A DNA stretch of 64,000 nucleotides from Himantopus leucocephalus. Taxonomy: Eukaryota > Chordata > Aves > Charadriiformes > Recurvirostridae. Positions 1 to 11,000 of this stretch are shown piece by piece. Positions within the stretch are counted from its first letter, which is position 1. Every line of letters begins with the position of its first letter. Position numbers and translations under genes: made by a program. The notes below the pieces were generated by a model. That model was not told where the DNA came from. It saw only the letters and a program-made list of their open reading frames with translations, and did not search any database. The stretch covers positions 11,863,105-11,927,104 of the forward strand of contig RSEF01000020.1 in NCBI GenBank assembly GCA_003993805.1, given 5' to 3'.

Positions 1-639
1 CATATCTTATTCTGCTGAGAATACTTTGGAGGAAAGGGATTGAGGCAAATTTAATAGTGTTGCTAGCACTTATAGGGCGGTTTTAGCCTGCCAGCTGTTT
101 TATAAACACTGGTGAATATTCACAATATTCCCCCACTTCAGGGTATGAATGACTGAGTGCGCTTCCTGAGGCTGCACGAGATGTTACAGCTAGAGATACA
201 ACTCTGCCTTTGTTCTTTCAGTGCACGCTAAGACTGCTCAACCTACAAAACCGTTTGCTGAACTTAATCGCCTTTGTCTTGGAAAGTTGAGGGGTTTCAT
301 CCCTAAAAAGCTCCTCTAAGATGAATCCCAGCTATTAGTAGGAGCTCTGAGGTAGTTCCCTGAACAGCAATCACACAGTGGCAAACTGCGAGCCCTGGAC
401 TCCGTGCAGAAGTAACGTGCGCGGGGAGGAAGAGCCCGTGGCCAGCTGCTGAATCTCCGCCAGCAAAGCAGCGCTGAACCTGCTCCGTGGAAGCGCTTGG
501 ACACAGCCCGGTTCCCGGAGGCTCCCCGCGCTCCGTCCCTGCCACAGGGGAGGCTCTCGCGAGTTCTGATATACATTTGTACTGGGCAGCGCTGTAAATT
601 TAAATAGCACTTTCCAGACTCGGGCTTGAAACTCCTCTT

Positions 640-716
640 TTTCAGGAGTAATTCCATTTAAGTCAATGGATTTACACAATGGATTTACTGCTGCCAGAAG
701 AGAATCAGGCCTGTAG
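640..716. repeat. Ancient palindromic amniote repeat remnant, copy 1
   Basis: GTAATTCCATT (648-658) and AATGGATTTAC (665-675) form an inverted repeat with one mismatch around TAAGTC. AATGGATTTAC recurs at 678-688 apart from its first bases, and the block ends in GAATCAGGCCTGT. I recognise the pattern (GGAGTAA-CC, AAGTCAATGG, TTACAC, GAATCAGGCC) as an old repeat common in turtle, crocodile and bird DNA. I cannot give its Repbase name from sequence alone. Confidence 0.6.
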
Positions 717-829
717 AAAGACACACATTCTTTGCCAAGAAAATCTCAGAGCTAACTACTTGAATTGTGCAGTCGAGCTGCAGGGAGGTCAAGTGGACAG
801 ACGACGGGACTGGGACATACGGGAAGTCC

Positions 830-925
830 CTGGTTCAAACCAAAGCTCTTAAAATGACGTGGGGTGTGACCTCTGGCGGGTCAGTTCATCCCTTATACCT
901 CCGTTTCCCCATTTTCTTTTGTCTG
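830..925 (+). repeat. MIR/CORE-SINE-like remnant
   Basis: In order, the stretch resembles GGTTCAAA...AGCTCT, then TGTGACCTCTGGCGGGTCA, then CCTCCGTTTCCCCATTTTC. These correspond to the MIR core and the region after it (TGTGACCTTGGGCAAGTCA, CCTCAGTTTCCCCATCTG). It is heavily decayed. Confidence 0.5.
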
Positions 926-1384
926 ACTTGTCTATTTAATTTGGAATTTGTTCCAAGAAGGGCGCTTCACTCCGCGTGCAGGGATGGGGCACTGACACCT
1001 CACCTCCCCCTTGATGGAGGACAGTCTCGAAATCTTTGTTTTCTCACAACACCGTCTCTCAGCTTCAATATCCACAAGCAGTGTTACACCAGACCATCAG
1101 CTGTCCATCAGAACGACAGCAGATCTGTCACTCGGTGGGATAACGCACTGTCCTAACACTGTCTTGGGAAGACTCCGGCACTTCTTGTTGTTTCATGGTC
1201 GTGGTTGGGAGGTGCAAGAAGGTCCTCGCTTTGAACATTTGCTTCACAGCCCTGGTTGCTAAAGATACTTTAAAATGAATTCTTCAACCCTTCCAAGCGG
1301 GGCTCTGGGTCTGTGATGAATTCAGCTGGCACCGCATGTGGGTCGCCAGCATGAAAAGCCTCAAGGACTGGAATTTGTGTATTT

Positions 1385-1418
1385 CTGTGTGTGTGCGGGT
1401 ATGCGTGTGTGTGTGTAA
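1385..1418. repeat. Imperfect (TG)n microsatellite
   Basis: TG dinucleotides are interrupted by CGGGTATGCG. The tract lies 400 bp before BMP7 exon 2. Confidence 0.8.
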
Positions 1419-1819
1419 TTCTCAGAAGCAGAGTCAGGCCAAGAACCAGCACTCCTGAAAAGCCCCATCTGTTTCTTTCAGCTCCTTCCCACAGCAGCTT
1501 GGTCGTTATCAGTGGCAAATGTCCAGAGTCACTTGTCAAGCACGAAGCTGCCAAAAATCATTAAAACACAACGGTCACCCACACCCTGTACCAGCCAGCT
1601 GTAAAACTGTTTCAAAGAGAGTCTGATAAACGCATATATGCTTATAATAGCCCAGATAGTGTCATGTATTTCCTACGTGCTTTAATGAACCGAACAACAG
1701 CATGAGATGCTGCAATCAGATATTCGTGCCCTTTTCTGTTGTGGCAACTCGCAAGCTTGTTTGACGGCAAGGGGAAAGGGAACAAAGCAGGTGGCTAATG
1801 GGCTGTTTTTCTGTTTCAG

Positions 1820-2012
1820 TGGAGCATGACAGAGAGTTTCACCATCAGCGCTGCCACTACCGAGAGTTCAGGTTTGATCTCTCCAGAATCCCAGAGGGGG
1901 AAGCGGTGACGGCTGCTGAGTTCAGGATATATAAGGATTACATCCGCGAACGCTTCGATAATGAAACGTTCCAGATTAGTGTCTACCAGGTACTCCAGGA
2001 GCACCCGGGAAG
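1820..2012 (+). CDS. BMP7: BMP7 exon 2 (propeptide)
   Basis: This 193-nt exon follows a pyrimidine-rich tract ending in CAG (1817-1819) and ends at donor GTGAGT (2013). It starts in the second base of the Val140 codon and ends two bases into Arg204. It encodes part of the propeptide, including the well-conserved stretch [12 protein letters not shown] and the N-glycosylation sequon N-E-T at about residue 187. The propeptide helps folding and dimerisation and stays non-covalently bound to the secreted ligand. One oddity is residue 151, which is Cys (TGC at 1852-1854) where human BMP7 has Tyr. The neighbouring residues H-Y replace H-H. A start codon in the same frame just upstream (1798) is intronic and irrelevant. 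Confidence 0.97.
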
Positions 2013-5000
2013 GTGAGTGACCCACAGGGAAATCCCGATGAAAGTGCAAGCACAGTACGTTTCTTCCTATATCCTATTCATTTAGAAATACCAGTGCCAT
2101 CAGCCAAAGTGTCTGAAGAGCTGGGTTTAGGCATCGGGGCTGTACAGTGAAATCTCAGTCGATGCAAACGCAGTGGGCACGTAGCGGCCATGCGTGGTCA
2201 GCCACCGAGGGCAGGGGGAGAAGGTACCCCGTGAGCCCTCGCGTGCCCCCAGGAGCATCCCCAGCGCTGCCGCTCGTGTCTCCGGGAGCACTCGGTAGCT
2301 GAGGAGCCAACAAGCCTGGCCGTGTGCTAGTGCAGGAAAAGATCATAAACTCAGAGCATTTCAAGATTTCTGGAAGACCTACCCTCTTCCTCCTGCTGCT
2401 TATGGATCCCGAGGTGGCAAAACCACATCCAAATGCTTCCTTTCTAATTGTAGCTTAATTACTAGCCTTTATTACCAAAGGCGTTCGAGATCCCTAATTA
2501 ACAAAGACAGATGACACCATGCTTTTTATATTGACTGATTGTTTTGTGTGTGCAAAACTACAAGATGAGCTATTAAATCCATTCCAAGCAATTATTAATG
2601 TATGCCAAGCTCCCTGACAAATCCTCCAGGGAACTTGAATAAGAACATATGTTCAATTTTCTCATCTGTTTTTAGTTCCAATTAATCAGCAATCCCAAAC
2701 CATTTATCAAAGGCACTTAGTTTCATTTGCACATATTTCTTTTACATACAAATCCTACCAAAAGTGAGATTGCATTTGTTTACATGAAAAGCATTTACAG
2801 TCGCATGTTAGTTAGAAGTTATTCTTTAGGACTATTAAATATGGGGTAATAATACTACAGCCCTAATTTAGGTTTATGAAAAGAGAAATACTAGGGATTT
2901 AAAGAGGGGGAAGTCCAAAAGGGAAAGAAAAAAATAGTGTAACCCGGACTCTGGCTTTATATTTTTATAAGAGCTAATAAAAATGCAGAAAAAAAATATG
3001 AAATGTGACAGGAAACCTTATCAACGTTTTTAAATGGTGAGACTTTCTACCAGCTTTGCTGTATGTTAAAAGTATTTAACCACTGGTGTGTTTTCTTCCA
3101 CATCTGAAATTTTAATTTTATGCCTTAAAACTCGTGATTCTCTTGGTGTTTCTAATGAGACAATTATTTGCAGGGTTTGGGGACTATGCTAATATTAACC
3201 TATTTTTATCAAACAATGATAAGTCAAACTACACACTTTAACCAGGCTTTCTTAAAGGAGAAGGCAACAAGCCACAAACCTGTATGGGGCCCATTAGATG
3301 TCCTGCTTACCATAAGCACTTAAGTTTATTCCATCTGAGGCCCTGCCAGAGATATTTCTTGAGTAGGTTATTTAGGTACAAGCCTGCAGGGATGACTTTT
3401 CGCTCTTGGGAAAAGCGGAAACAAGAGATATGTCGGCAGATGAAGAGGCCCTAACCAGTGTGCCAGGGCATTAGGGAATTACCAGAAACCTGTTCTCGGA
3501 GTAAATGTCCTTCCTCATCAGACGCCAGGGAAGTTGTCCTTCAGATCCTCATGAGCGAGGTAGGTGCTCACTAGGAATCTTACTGACAGAGTTAGGATGA
3601 CATTTATTACCTCAATTTTAAGATGATACATCCACAGGTTTGTTAAAACTATGTTTAGAGAGGGCTGCAAGGTACCCACTGGGGATGGTTATGTGTGGAG
3701 CAGCAAGTATTTCTGCAAACTGTCTCCTTCACAAATTCTTATTCCTAAAGGAAAAAATGTATGCAAAGGGCAGGCATATACATGAACCACTGCCTGGAAG
3801 AGGTGAGGAATCTTCCTAATTACACAGATGTTCCAGCTGCAAGATTAGATGCAATTTTACTGCATCATATTCACCACAAGAACACTTTTTTAAATGAGTG
3901 TTCGTGCATATTCACCCTTTGCATACGTTTTGGCACAGGCAGTGATGAGTTTTGAACAGCTTGTCCTGAAAAAATATTCATGTTGGTTTGGATTGACCAA
4001 AGGTAAAAATATTGTCCCTAACATTTGTAAAAATATTTGCTCTTTTCCTGCATTTTTCCACTGACATTTTCCAACCGGCTCTGTCACAGGCCAGTCATCC
4101 AAGTCAGTGTGTCATTGGGCAAGTGGAGAAAGAAAACAAACTCTCTCCAGTGTTGATCAAAAAACACCCATTCACTTTGATGCTTCCTTGGCTGTTTGTC
4201 TCACCCTGAGCAGGCTGGAAAGTCAGACCCATCTGACGTTGTTAGCAACAAGAGCAAAACAAAGCCAAAGCCTCCCCCCCACGCAGGCAAGAAAACCTTT
4301 ACTCGCGTTTTGCTTTGTAGGTTCCTCTCCCTAGAGCACGGCAGGTACAACAGCCATCAAAAACCCAAACGGTTTTCCCTCTCCCTGTGCTCTTAACGAT
4401 GATACAAGAGCAGTGGGATCTCCCAGGAGATTGCTGGAATTGCCTTGCGGGATGTGAAACACCAGGTATTCTCCTGGCAATCGCGCACCTCCTGTGCCCC
4501 AAGGCACAGCAGCTCAGTGCCAGGCGCCCCGGAGGCAGCTGCAGCATCGTCTCCCCTTGGGAACACAGCGACACCCAGCAGGTATCAGGACAGCTTTGAG
4601 GGCCAGAGAACCGGCACGGTTTGCAGCTGAAAAGCCCAAACTGAGGCTGACCAGAGATTTTTTTCCTTTGAGGGTGAGGAGACCATTGGATACGCTGAAG
4701 GCTTGATTTTCAGTTAGACCTCAGATGAGACTCCAGTTTGGAGGGTGTGATGGGGTGCCCTCAGTTCAAATAAACCATAAGCACGAGCAGTTCAACGATT
4801 AATGACTTGCTTTGCGAGTTCAGACAGGTTGGCAGGTATCTAACCAGCAACATCTCTTGTCTGCAATTTATTGTCGGTGAAAGATACGGGCATAGGTCTT
4901 CCCAGACAAACAGCTGCACACACAGCAGACTATTTCTGAAATCCTGCCCCTCAATAGTACCGACGTTTGAACACAGGGTGGAAGCTCTCCTCCATCCCCC

Positions 5001-8000
5001 TGCTCAGTCGTGGGCAGATGGGCCCCTAACAACCCTGGCAGTAACAATGAGAGCCCAGCTCCATCCTTTGTAGCAGAGGCGATGCCACTCTGGACTTTGA
5101 CTAGTAGAAACTGTATCTCTGTCAAACTGAAGATATTATTACGGGTGTTTATAGGAAACCAGACTAAATGATCAAATATTCTTTCTGGCCTTTCCAAATC
5201 TATGAATTCATTGCAAGGTAAGCTTTTCAAACTGGCAACATCTCCTTCATAAAAAAGCACGTACAGCATTCTTTAGGCACAAAACATCAGTTATTCACTT
5301 TAAGCAAACAAGTACATTCATGAACAAAAATGTTCCTAATATCATAAACACTATGAAAACAGTTGATGTTTTGACTAATATAACATGTCTCAAAGCTTTT
5401 GTGTGCATAACTTAAAAGTCCAGTGACTCATGTCCAACTTCTATTTGGTCTTCATGGTTCACTCACCCAAAAGCCTGGGAAAAGAGTTTTATAAAGCCAG
5501 AGACTGGCTTGAGAAGGGTGCTGAGCAGCAGGACATCAAGTCCCTGTTTGTGGTCACAAACCCTGCTAGTGGGAACTAAAGGTCGCCATCAGGGAGCCGG
5601 GTGCTGCTCGAGCCCCCGTCTCCCCCCTCCTGGGTGCTGTGGAAAAGCAAAGCCGACTCCAGCGCTAGGGAGCGCACGTCACGGGGCACAAGGCTTGCTA
5701 CGGGGTCTTGAAGGTCATTTATCTCAGGCACCTAAACAGGGAACATGTCAAAATAAAGCTTATGGATATGAGCCTGAGAAAAACAGACTTTGCTACCTTT
5801 ACAGTGGAATAATGAAATAGTTGATGAACTATTTTGCAAAAGAAATATCCATTACCCTCAGACTCTCCACTGTTGTTGTAAGCGATGGCCAAAGCAAGAA
5901 TTCCAAAGGGGCTGAAGAGACACGCAGGTACATAGTGGGATTTCTAACAGCAGCTAAGCAGGTTGGATACCTAACTCCTCCTGCAATTGATAGGAACTTG
6001 TGTATTTTCAAAATACGCCCATGCAGTTCTGGGGCAGATTATCAGTCGGGACATCATCCTCAATTTATTTACATGAAGCTGCAGAAAAAAACGCAGACTG
6101 CGTAGCTTCCCTCAACAGCAGAGCTCGATCCTGCCCATCTGTCTGCACCTTCAGAAGCTAAAACACCTCGTCCCAGAGTTACATCTCCGATTTCATTGGA
6201 CCCCGCACTTGCACTGTGGAGTAAAGCCCAACCCCTTTGAAGTCGATGGGAGTTTTGTTACTGGAGAGAATAAAGCCAGGTACTTGACCAGCCTTTGGTA
6301 ATTGAAATGTAGTTGCTACATGTTCACTTTGTGGCCATTATGGGTTTCACAGGCTTCAAAGGCAGTGAATGACTTGAATGCTCATGTTACGAGCCCTACA
6401 GAAAAATAAGATCTTGCATGATGCATTCCTGGGTTTGACTTGCAGCTGGAACGCTTTAGTTTGTGCTTCAAATTCTGCCACTTCTGCACCCAGATCAAAC
6501 CTGAGCCCCTCTCCAGACCCCTTTCTCCCGTTCATTGGAGTCTGCTTCCGTGTTGTGGTTTGAAACATGTAATTCTAGTAACTAAGAAAGGCTCAGGCCC
6601 ACCCAACCCACGAAGCAGATGTGCCTTCTTTTTGGAGCTTTTAAAAGTACCAGTGTGATCGTTCTAGGGATGGTGCAGCAAAGGAGGGCATAGTTTGTTT
6701 TAACGTTGTGGATACGCTGCTAACCATGATGGTATCTGCGAGTACTAATAGCATCTAGAAAGGTACTGACAGTAGCTTTGATTTACTTTTTTTGGTGACT
6801 TATCTGCAAATCAGTTGATAACTGTACTCATCTGGTTATGCTCTTGGGCACAGTAGCAAGGGAACTTTAGCATGGAAACCCTCTAGCTCTCCAAGAACAG
6901 AGCTGCATCTAGTTAAGCGCGTTCAAACCATTCCTAAAAGCCACTGCAGCCTGCAAAACCTCTGACAAATCCTGAACTCACTTAGCAAGGCACAACTCTT
7001 CACAGGCTCTTGGGTAGCTGCAGGAGGCATTCTGCACACCCCAGTGGGCTCTTGCCCAGCTGAGCCATGCGCTAATGACCAGGGATTCAATGCTGAACAC
7101 AAACAGCTGTATTTAAAAGTGTCAGAGATATGTATATAACCTCATTTCTCTCAGCACCGCTTTTACAAGAGGCTTCGTATTTAGGAAACACGTTGCATCT
7201 CTCTGTAACAAACTCCCATTGCCACTTTTAATCAGTCTTTGAAACCCACATTTTACCCTTCCCAAACACCACGTAGGAAAGGGAGCCAAGGCTACTAGAG
7301 ACGCGCAAAACAGAATTAAGAATCTGCTGAAATTTTAAGGTGAATTTAACTTTTCGTAAGATTCAACAAATATAACACAGATCTGTTTCACTACCAGCCC
7401 AGCCAGTTTTCAGACCAGTCATTGGAAACCACCTCCAGCAAACTGTATTCCGGCTGCGGCCATCCCTTCACCTGGAGGAGACCCCAGGCTGCCTTCGGCT
7501 GGCGGCTCTTTCCCGGGAGCACGGGGAGGGTTTTTATCAGCGGGGCCGGAGAGGGAAGGACGGGCAGGGGATCCCAGGCGCGCGGGGAGGGAAGGTGTGG
7601 GAGGAGGGCTGCAGCAGGTCTGTGTACAGAGGGTGTTGCAAACGTGCCAGGGAGAGGCCCAGGGAGATCCTGGGGCCCTCTCAGAGTAGGAAAGTCTGAA
7701 AAATATTTTCCTAAGCTTGTCTTTGGACAGCTGCAGCCGACTTTTAAGCAATGACACCAAGCAAACTGGAATCTGGATACTGCAGTTTTTTAATCCAAAC
7801 AGATGTCTTCTAAGCCCAGATCTCCTCTCACCCTCCCAGGATGCCCTTTCTCCCTCCTCCTCCCTCCATCTCCTCAAACCTGGATGTGAGTCGCCGCTAT
7901 CCCCCCATGCCAGCTCCGTCCCCGGGCTGCCTGTTAGTAACCTCGCTGTCTTGCACTGTGCCTGTGACCCAAGCAGCCCCTCTGGGGTTCGAGTGCCACT

Positions 8001-11000
8001 CAAGAGGATAGGACTGTGCTCCTGGCTCAGTGGCTGGGGTTTACATAGTCAATAAGACATTTAACGTATCTGTGCCTCAAGTGCTTCCCACTTTAAGACA
8101 GAAGCGAGAGGGTTCACCGATATTTGTAAAGCGAAGTCTGTCGCAAGGTGTCACAGTACGGTTAGTGTTTAAAGCACTGCTAGATCCGTAATTCCTCAAA
8201 CTAGCAGGTAGGGATTAGAGCGGGGCAGGTGCCGGGCAGCCTCGGTGCGCTCTTTGGGCTGGCAGGTCACCTGAAGGCAGGCAGGGGACGGCAGGACCTG
8301 CTGGCAGTGGCCCTGGGCTGGCTGCTGCCAGGACATGGCCAGGTGAGCTGGGGCTCCCAGTCTGCCCCAACCCAGCGCACCAGCACCTCACAGAAACCAG
8401 CTCGTCCTGCAGTGTAATGAAAGTTGCTGAGAGTCACCTTCTCTGCCGCTGCCTGTCCTTCTTCCTATTGATTTGTATCCCATTTGGAAATGTTCATTAG
8501 TGTTTACTACCACTTGTCAACCAGCAGCTTGAAATGACGGAGCTGACGAGGGGGATGGGGAAAGCGCGTGAAGAAAACAGACGCAGAAGCAGGTGCTGTT
8601 TGGTGAGAGGGCTACCCTAGAGCTGTATAGGCCTTATGTAGCATTATAGTGTACAATTGCCCAGTTTCATCTCCCGTTCGCTCTTGCTATAGCAGAATTG
8701 CCAGCTCTCATATTTTCACCGAGTCTCTCTTTCTAGTCCACGTTCTTCCTCATGCCCCAACTCATCGAGGCAGGTGATTAGGGGAGATGCTGCCCTTCTG
8801 ATTTTTGGATATGCTGGTAACACTTATGGCCACAAACCAAAGTGCACCCTAGAGGCTGAAAAAATACCCCAGCAAAGGCAAAGAGCCCACACATACTATT
8901 TTCTATGAAGCTTCATGGTTCTTAATCTTTTTTCTTATCTTAGAACTACTTTGTTGCAAAGTGGCAATTCTCTTCCTCGCTGTTTCTTTCAGGATAGTCT
9001 TACTTGCCTTTTCTGTATTTTGGCTCCCTTAATGTCTTCTTTCAGTCATTTTCTCTTCCGCTAATCACCTGTGATTCCTTTTCTTACCCCGCTCGTGCCA
9101 CCAGCCCTCCACAGCCCTTTGGCAGCTTCAGCCCTTCCACCTCTGTAACTCCAGCTGCTTTCCAGACACGATCTCACAAGCATCCTCCCCGGCCACCCTC
9201 ACTTTGCACTACTTGTTATTCACCCTTGATTCAAGAAAACACCAAGTTTACTAAAGAAATTTCATCGACCACACAGCAGTTATATGACCTGTAGACAAAT
9301 TTTTGGGAGTGTTTCTAACAGGAGGTGCCTCTCCTTTCTGGCATCCAGCACCAGACACTACCAAAGCAATGAGTAGACAAGTGCCAACCTCCTGTCCTCA
9401 TCTTGGGCTCCATCGACAGCCCGATGCTTGAGAAAACTGAGCCGAAAGCCCCGAGTTTTATCATTGCTAAAAGCTTTGACACTCCCGCTGATGTAAGTAC
9501 TTTGAACGCTGAACCATTTTGATGTGGTCTCAACAAAACATACTTGTGGTCTGGATCCAGACTCCGTCATTTATGTAACTCTAATCTAGACATTAACTTT
9601 TCCATGTCCCAGCTTAATTTTCTGTAAAATGAGGATCATGTGCCTTTTCCTATCTCTTGGTCTTGTAGGAGGTTCAGTACAGTTTCTCACACACTCTGAA
9701 GTTCTCAAGTGAAGGGACGGAACGCAGGGCCAAGGAACCAACGCGCTTTTCTGCCTCCCGGTTGCAGAGGCATTATTCACACTGCTCCAAGAATGCTTGC
9801 ATACAGTTGGTAGGTAAGGTAGCAGAGGGTGAGATGTGCACAAGAAATCTTTTCCCTTTGTGCTTAAATCTTTATCTCAAACCTAAAACCCAAACCAGCC
9901 ACATTAGTTAGACTTAACTAGCGCTATCTTATACGACAACTCGTTAGACAGAAGCCCTCAGAGCAAATTTTGTTTCAGTCTAAGCAGAATAACATTCCTT
10001 TGCCATGTTTATTATGTCTTGTCCAACAATAATGTCTAAAGGGCTTGCTGTCTATTAGCTAGTGATTTAACGCCGTTTGCCATAAGTCTTTGGAGAGCAG
10101 GGCATTTAACTTAAAGGGAGTTGTTCTCTTTAAAAGAACAAGAGGTTTCTTTTCATCGGAACAGGCGCTACAATCTCGGGAGCCTCTGCCTGCCACACCA
10201 GTCAGGTTTTGCATCCCATCCCTGGCTGCTGCTGGTGGGCCAGAGTGGAAAGTGCTAATCCAGGAGTGCTTGAACTTCTCCAGAGCATCTGACATGGGGC
10301 CTTTTTGGGTCCAAATGTTCCAAGTATGTGTGGGAAGGACATTTCCCTTTAGTGGGTCCCTTTGATCTCTCACTTCGGGCTTCCCCTCCAGGCCTATTGT
10401 TTGCACATTGCTGTAACTACAGGAAAACAAACGCATTATACAATTTCCCAGACTGACTCACCCTGGTACTTGATGCCTCATGTTGTCTGGTTACCCTGAT
10501 TGCATCATGTCAGCATGGGAAGCTTAAAGGCTGGTTTTTCTGAGTAATAATACTGCAGTCGAGCAGTAGCTAAAAACAAAAAAAGTTATCATTATTGCTA
10601 TTATCTTCAACCTGCAAACTACAAGGGAGAAAAACCAAGCAAGCCAAGTCCCTATTAACGAAACCTTGTGTGAATCATGAGTTCCAGTCAGGGGCCAGGC
10701 TTAAATGATGCAGTATGTGAATATAAAAACCCTTTACTTCTGGAAACTTGGACTCAGCCATTGGAACGGGCCAATCCGTACTACTCCCTCGTCCCCGGCT
10801 CCTCTGGGATGCGTTTTGTTCAGTGTGTTGTAAACAGGGAAGGGCAGGAGGTGTCCATGCAGCTGCGTCATGCACAGTGGGAACAGGGCCATTGCTTCTG
10901 GGTGGGGATGAAACCCCAGGAAATTTGTCCCCCAGTTAGGGTTCAAGCGTCTCACATTCCCGTAACTTGTGTACGTAGAGGGAAGGGGTAATCAGTACTG

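Larger units (their letters stand above)
1..1819 (+). other. BMP7: 3' end of BMP7 intron 1
   Basis: This non-coding sequence runs up to the exon 2 acceptor at 1819. It holds a moderately CpG-rich patch (about 400-560), a palindromic amniote repeat remnant (640-716), a MIR/CORE-SINE-like remnant (830-925) and a degenerate TG repeat (1385-1418). I see no exon in it. Confidence 0.85.

Noticed and set aside
7419..8003. Frame of 194 codons on the - strand
   Set aside because: Located in BMP7 intron 2 in a GC-rich patch; the translation is Ser/Pro/Arg-rich without any recognisable family.
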